From Candidatus Poribacteria bacterium (GTDB lineage Bacteria > Poribacteria > WGA-4E > WGA-3G), in the NCBI GenBank assembly GCA_022821495.1, contig JAJEDN010000056.1:41628-105627 (forward strand): a stretch of DNA of 64,000 bases, written 5' to 3'. The notes below the pieces were generated by a model. It was not told where the DNA came from, ran no database searches, and was given only the letters and a program-made list of their open reading frames with translations. Position numbers and translations under genes: made by a program. Within the stretch, counting starts at the first letter, position 1; each line of letters opens with the position of its first letter. This document shows, in pieces, positions 63,205 through 64,000 of the stretch.

Positions 63205-63381
63205 TTATGTTGCTTTATAGCCTGAATGCTGATTGCCCTTGCCATACTTTTCAGGCTTGTGTTCTTCCAAAGCTTCTTTGAACGACTTGCCATCTTTCTC
63301 GGCTTTCACTAATTTCCGATAAAGTTGAGCTGCCCCTTCTGCAAGGAATCTGTTTTTTAAGAGTTTCGCATACTCTAACAT
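63205..63381 (-). CDS. Small ORF (58 aa), partial duplicate of the C-terminus of the 63439..63807 protein
   Basis: MLEYAKLLKNRFLAEGAAQLYRKLVKAEKDGKSFKEALEEHKPEKYGKGNQHSGYKAT, preceded by GGGAGG; below the ORF-track length cutoff. Confidence 0.5.
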   Translation of the reverse strand: MLEYAKLLKNRFLAEGAAQLYRKLVKAEKDGKSFKEALEEHKPEKYGKGNQHSGYKAT

Positions 63382-63438
63382 TCTAATATCCTCCCATGTA
63401 TGTGATACTATGAAAAAAAACGCAGACTATTAACGTCA

Positions 63439-63807
63439 TTAGTTTTCAGGCTTGTGTTCTTCCAAAGCTTCTTTGAACGACTTGCCATCTTTCTCGGCTT
63501 TCACTAATTTCTGATAGAGTTGAGCTGCCCCTTCTGCAAGGAATCTGCTTTTTAAGAGTGCATACCCTAATGCTTTAGTACCCTCCCATATATGTGATAG
63601 TATGAAAAACCATCCAACGATTAGCGTCATCAAAACTGCCATTCGTGTAAACAGTGTTTCACCTAAAACATTTTGCCAAGTCCAATCAGTAAAAATATCA
63701 ACTAAAGTGTTAGCAATGATTAAGATTGAAAAAGTCCAAACAAACACATAGAACCATTCGCGAGGAATTCGTACCAGCGATACATATTCATTTTCGTTCT
63801 GATCCAT
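63439..63807 (-). CDS. Small membrane protein of unknown function
   Basis: Two predicted TM segments, charged C-terminus LLKSRFLAEGAAQLYQKLVKAEKDGKSFKEALEEHKPEN. Confidence 0.55.
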   Translation of the reverse strand: MDQNENEYVSLVRIPREWFYVFVWTFSILIIANTLVDIFTDWTWQNVLGETLFTRMAVLMTLIVGWFFILSHIWEGTKALGYALLKSRFLAEGAAQLYQKLVKAEKDGKSFKEALEEHKPEN

Positions 63808-64000
63808 AATAAAGGGTCTTTAACAAATAGACCTTCCTAATAACATATCCACGCCTTTTAACAATACCTTCGCCAATTTATCCGGGTCTGATTTGATTTG
63901 AAGTGTAATGAATAGCACCGAGAGCACCCAGATGTTCAGCGATGTTGTCAATAACAATCGTATCAGGTTTTTGCGGAAGTATTTTTAATGTTTCTTGTAA

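Noticed and set aside
63831-64000. Possible truncated minus-strand gene at the right edge (LQETLKILPQKPDTIVIDNIAEHLGALGAIHYTSNQIRPG*)
   Set aside because: Too short to assign a family or confirm the frame.
1-64000. tRNA, rRNA or sel pathway genes (selA/B/C/D)
   Set aside because: None recognised by eye in the window; a covariance-model scan was not possible, and their absence here does not argue against Sec use by the genome.

Overview
The window is about 64 kb and looks like a Poribacteria-like genome (taxonomy is my inference from gene content). The main discovery candidate is at 24858-37025, minus strand. The ORF track shows 14 alternating ORFs there, but I read them as seven tandem Selenoprotein N (SelN)-like genes. 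Each is split by one in-frame TGA in a conserved motif, [S/A]-C-U-G-[S/T]-G-K-x-L-R-A. Each TGA is followed exactly 17 nt later by a 6-bp hairpin that resembles a bacterial SECIS and shows compensatory changes between copies. A second highlight is a carotenoid cluster (14.7-24.8 kb) divergent from a CarH-like B12/MerR regulator. Both crtI-type genes in it carry in-frame 54-bp palindromic elements, one of them nested, similar in concept to Rickettsia palindromic elements. A palindrome also sits at the glycosyltransferase/CruF fusion junction. The intergenic regions hold several short repeat families. One (AAGTCCCCCTGATAAGGGGGATTTAGGGGGTT) is also built into both ends of a DUF559 endonuclease ORF. 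Other content: a DUF1501/FGE/PQQ/DUF1549-1553/WD40 group, a possible 3-hydroxyproline dehydratase/reductase pair, guaB, leuCD, leuS (with an apparent A9 frameshift), rnj, PhoX-like, vWA, DUF4838, MFS, isochorismatase, CYTH and a RelE-type toxin-antitoxin pair. No searches or structure predictions were run. Family calls are from reading the translations.
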